From assembly GCF_001575205.1 (NCBI RefSeq), contig NZ_LSRE01000044.1:1-64000 (forward strand): a DNA stretch of 64,000 nucleotides, read 5' to 3'. Position numbers and translations under genes: made by a program. The notes beneath the pieces were generated by a model. The model was not told the origin of the DNA, searched no databases, and worked only from the letters and a program-made list of their open reading frames with translations. Shown in pieces: positions 62,339-64,000 of this stretch (the first letter of the stretch is position 1; the number at the start of each line of letters is the position of its first letter). Origin of the DNA: Tsukamurella pseudospumae (GTDB lineage Bacteria; Actinomycetota; Actinomycetes; Mycobacteriales; Mycobacteriaceae).

Positions 62339-62707
62339 TCAGGCCCGATCATGAACGGTGATGTGGTAGCCGTCCAGGTCCGCGAAGGTGAACGTCCGCC
62401 CGAACGGACCGTCGATCGGAGCGGACACGATCGTATGTCCGTCAGCCTCGAGGGCGTCATGGATCTCTTGCACGCCGGTGGCGTGCAACCAGATCGCCAC
62501 GCCCACCCCGGGCTGCGAAACGGCGTCGAGATCGGTGCCGGGAACGAGGTCGCGCAGCGCGAAGGCGATCGGTGAGGTCTCGAAGACAACCGCGTGCGGG
62601 GGACCCGCGGGCGAGCGGACGAGGCCGAGGTACTTCTCGTAGAAGGCCTGCGCGGCGTCGAGATCACGCGTCTGCAGGGAGAGGAAGTCGGGGCCGGTCA
62701 CTGGCAT
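62339..62707 (-). CDS. VOC-family (glyoxalase/bleomycin-resistance-like) protein
   Basis: A 122-residue single-module VOC protein: DFLSLQTRDLDAAQAFYEKY, LGLVRSPAGPPHAVVFETSP, VGVAIWLHATGVQEIHDALE and GRTFTFADLDGYHITVHDRA. Such proteins dimerise to bind metal and act on, or sequester, small molecules. First gene of the VOC-NmrA-EVE unit and divergent from the MarR gene, with three palindromes in the 62-base space between. ATG start. Its stop lies one base before the start of the broken NmrA-like gene. Confidence 0.87.
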   Translation of the reverse strand: MPVTGPDFLSLQTRDLDAAQAFYEKYLGLVRSPAGPPHAVVFETSPIAFALRDLVPGTDLDAVSQPGVGVAIWLHATGVQEIHDALEADGHTIVSAPIDGPFGRTFTFADLDGYHITVHDRA

Positions 62708-62721
62708 GGTGCTACTCCTTG

Positions 62722-62734
62722 ATTGAATGTCAAT
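62722..62734. promoter_or_regulatory. Secondary palindrome near the VOC start
   Basis: ATTGA - ATG - TCAAT. It contains the TGTCA-related core of the main operator and lies 15 bases upstream of the VOC start codon. Confidence 0.4.
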
Positions 62735-62737
62735 TTC

Positions 62738-62760
62738 CTGACATATCCAATGTATGTCAG
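62738..62760. promoter_or_regulatory. MarR-type operator (main palindrome)
   Basis: CTGACATA - 7 bases - TATGTCAG, perfect 8-bp arms, centred in the space between the VOC and marR starts. Size and position fit an autoregulatory MarR site. Confidence 0.72.
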
Positions 62761-62764
62761 ACTA

Positions 62765-62778
62765 TTGACATGAGTCAA
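62765..62778. promoter_or_regulatory. Secondary palindrome over the marR start codon
   Basis: TTGAC - ATGA - GTCAA, with the marR ATG in its centre. Binding there would block both transcription and translation start of marR. Confidence 0.4.
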
Positions 62779-63246
62779 GTCGACGGCATCAACCTGGAGG
62801 ACTCGATGGGGTATGCGCTGAAGGAGGCCTCCAGCGCCCTACGGACCGCGATGGAGCAGGTCCTACGCCCCCTTGGAATGAACGTGACTCACTACTCGTG
62901 CCTGGAATTGCTCGCCCAGCGGCCCGGTCTGTCGAACTCCGAGCTCGCTCGTGGAACGTTCGTCACCCGGCAGGCGATGAACGTTCTCCTCCAGGCCATG
63001 GAACGAGACGGCGACGTCACCCGGCCCGCCGCCGCCCCCACCGGCAGGGCCCTCCCGGCCCGACTCACCACTCGTGGGCGCCGCAAACTCGTCCAGGCCT
63101 CCGCGGCCGTCCGAAGCGTTGAGAACCGGATGCTCGCCGGCATCACCGCGGCCGAACGGGCGGCCACTCTGCGGGCCCTGCGACGGATGACGCAGTCCCT
63201 TCAAGCCCCTGCGACGGATCCGGCTCAGCCGCCCTCGCGCGGGTAG
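62770..63246 (+). CDS. MarR-family transcriptional regulator
   Basis: A 158-residue winged-helix regulator. Dimerisation helix MGYALKEASSALRTAMEQVL, then the DNA-binding domain THYSCLELLAQRPGLSNSEL, ARGTFVTRQAMNVLLQAMER and DGDVTRPAAAPTGRALPARL, then the wing and C-terminal helices (LTTRGRRKLVQASAAVRSVE; MLAGITAAERAATLRALRRM). ATG start. It is divergent from the VOC-NmrA-EVE genes and flanked by operator-like palindromes, so it almost certainly controls them and itself. A sensor for phenolic, quinone or oxidant ligands is typical of the family but not shown here. Confidence 0.9.
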   Translation: MSQVDGINLEDSMGYALKEASSALRTAMEQVLRPLGMNVTHYSCLELLAQRPGLSNSELARGTFVTRQAMNVLLQAMERDGDVTRPAAAPTGRALPARLTTRGRRKLVQASAAVRSVENRMLAGITAAERAATLRALRRMTQSLQAPATDPAQPPSRG

Positions 63247-63355
63247 TGGATTCGACGACGGCCACCCGACCTCGTCGGACGGCTCCGACGACGTGAACCG
63301 CCCCGGCGAGTCCGGAGACTCTGATGTGTCCCGGACCGAGGCGCGCGTTCAGATC

Positions 63356-63386
63356 GTCGCGACTTCTGTGTGACACATGTCGCGAC
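63356..63386. terminator. Stem-loop downstream of tRNA-Val and marR
   Basis: GTCGCGAC - TTC - TGTG - TGA - CACA - T - GTCGCGAC: an 8-bp and a 4-bp stem stacked on a 3-base loop, between the converging marR and tRNA-Val genes. Possible bidirectional terminator; the self-palindromic GTCGCGAC repeats could also be a protein site. Confidence 0.4.
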
Positions 63387-63395
63387 TCATCACAA

Positions 63396-63472
63396 TGGTG
63401 CGCGCGGAGGGACTCGAACCCCCGACAACTGGTGTGTAAGACCAGGACTCTAACCAACTGAGCTACACGCGC
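63396..63472 (-). tRNA. tRNA-Val(TAC)
   Basis: A 77-nt tRNA with encoded CCA. The acceptor stem GCGCGTG pairs with CGCGCGC followed by A-CCA. D-arm TAGCTCAGTTGGTTAGAG, anticodon stem CTGGT/ACCAG with loop CTTACAC (anticodon TAC, decoding GUA), and T-loop GGTTCGAGTCCC. The first 10 nt of the gene coincide with the last codons and stop of the ahpE gene on the same strand, so tRNA maturation would cut the ahpE message, or the two are transcribed separately. Confidence 0.95.
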
Positions 63473-63975
63473 TTGCCGGTTGAGGCTAGCGCAGCGAGGG
63501 CGTGTTCCCAAAGCGACTGATCACGCGGGACCCCGGGCTCGTTCATCTCGGAGAAGCGGATCACACCGTCGCGGTCGATGACGAAGGTGCCGCGATTGGG
63601 GTAGCCGTTGCGTTCGTTGAGCACGCCGTACTCCCGCGACACCGCGCCGTGCGGCCAGAAGTCGGACACGATCGGGAACAGATAGCCCTGCGAGCCCGAC
63701 CACACCTTGTGCGTCGGCGGCGGGCCGACGGACACGGCGATGACGGCGGCATCGTCGTTCTCGAAGGACGGGAGCGAATCGCGGATGCCCCCGAGCTCGC
63801 TCTCGCAGGTGCCCGTGAACGCGAGCGGGAAGAACACCAGCAGCACGTTCTTCTTCCCGCGATAGGACTCGAGCGAGACCGGCCGGTTGTTCTGATCGCG
63901 CAGCGTGAAGTCGGGCGCGACCGCCCCGACCTGCAGTGGTGCGGACGGCGCACCGTCTGGGCAGGGCGTGGTCAC
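63463..63975 (-). CDS. ahpE: AhpE-type one-cysteine peroxiredoxin
   Basis: A 170-residue peroxiredoxin homologous to mycobacterial AhpE (Rv2238c). Thioredoxin-fold blocks are APDFTLRDQNNRPVSLESYR, NVLLVFFPLAFTGTCESELG with peroxidatic Cys57, AVSVGPPPTHKVWSGSQGYL, FPIVSDFWPHGAVSREYGVL and NRGTFVIDRDGVIRFSEMNE. It reduces peroxides, probably with mycothiol/mycoredoxin as electron source. No resolving cysteine is evident. GTG start (MTTPCPDGAPS) with AAGAGG just upstream; the N-terminus is about 14 residues longer than in M. tuberculosis, so a later start is possible. Its stop codon lies inside the tRNA-Val gene. Confidence 0.94.
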   Translation of the reverse strand: MTTPCPDGAPSAPLQVGAVAPDFTLRDQNNRPVSLESYRGKKNVLLVFFPLAFTGTCESELGGIRDSLPSFENDDAAVIAVSVGPPPTHKVWSGSQGYLFPIVSDFWPHGAVSREYGVLNERNGYPNRGTFVIDRDGVIRFSEMNEPGVPRDQSLWEHALAALASTGKRV

Positions 63976-64000
63976 CTCTTGGCCACGCGCCCCGACTTCG

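Overview
The window is about 64 kb of GC-rich actinobacterial chromosome. Gene content and order point to the mycolic-acid group (Mycobacteriales), most likely a Tsukamurella-like organism. From about 2.8 to 51.7 kb it follows the Mycobacterium tuberculosis Rv2210c-Rv2236c neighbourhood: ilvE, gcvT, pepA, dlaT/sucB, a TIGR01777 protein, lipB, lipA, a DUF4191 protein, an RDD protein, glnA1, glnE, glnA2, a Hip1-like hydrolase, panB, a CYTH-CHAD protein, rnpB, a CobC-like phosphatase, a zinc-ribbon protein, a Nif3 protein, ptpA, SURF1, cobD, and finally ahpE at the right edge. Genus assignment is inference; no 16S gene is present.

Layout. 0-2.8 kb is a mobile-element scar: the 3' end of an IS21-family element, a complete IS30-family element, a SUKH/SMI1 protein and decayed coding debris. 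2.8-7.4 kb carries ilvE, gcvT, a Uma2-like remnant, a membrane protein and a uracil permease. 7.4-11.5 kb has an SDR/TetR divergon with a clear operator and a translationally coupled lactone-oxidase/PLP-enzyme pair. 11.5-22.5 kb is the lipoate block (pepA, dlaT, lipB, lipA), interrupted by an HxlR/MMPL divergon and an MFS exporter. 22.6-33.5 kb is a glutamine synthetase block: glnA1 under a GlnR-like box, and a glnA2-glnE operon, with two paralogous FKBP-type lipoproteins at its two ends. 33.5-43.3 kb carries a Hip1-like protease, NAD synthetase, panB, proline iminopeptidase, CYTH-CHAD, cutinase, RNB nuclease and thioesterase genes. 43.3-51.7 kb carries a DrrAB-type ABC exporter, rnpB, phosphatase, zinc-ribbon, Nif3, ptpA, SURF1 and cobD genes.

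51.7-63.4 kb, between cobD and ahpE, looks like an accessory insertion. It holds a three-component CYP153-type cytochrome P450 system (ferredoxin, P450, reductase) with a PucR-like regulator; an unrecognised two-gene cassette of noticeably lower GC; a leader-peptide ORF followed by a GNAT-like gene and a second IF-1 gene; a disulfide reductase; and a MarR-controlled VOC/NmrA/EVE cluster in which the NmrA gene is broken. A tRNA-Val(TAC) and ahpE close the window.

The best candidates for something undescribed are the leader peptide-GNAT-IF-1 paralogue operon (about 58.65-59.45 kb) and the coupled two-gene cassette at 56.91-57.89 kb. Also notable are a 47-bp nested dyad between HxlR and MMPL, a 26-bp-arm inverted repeat upstream of the second FKBP lipoprotein, and the unusually long flanking inverted repeats of the IS30 element. 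No CRISPR array and no prophage were seen.
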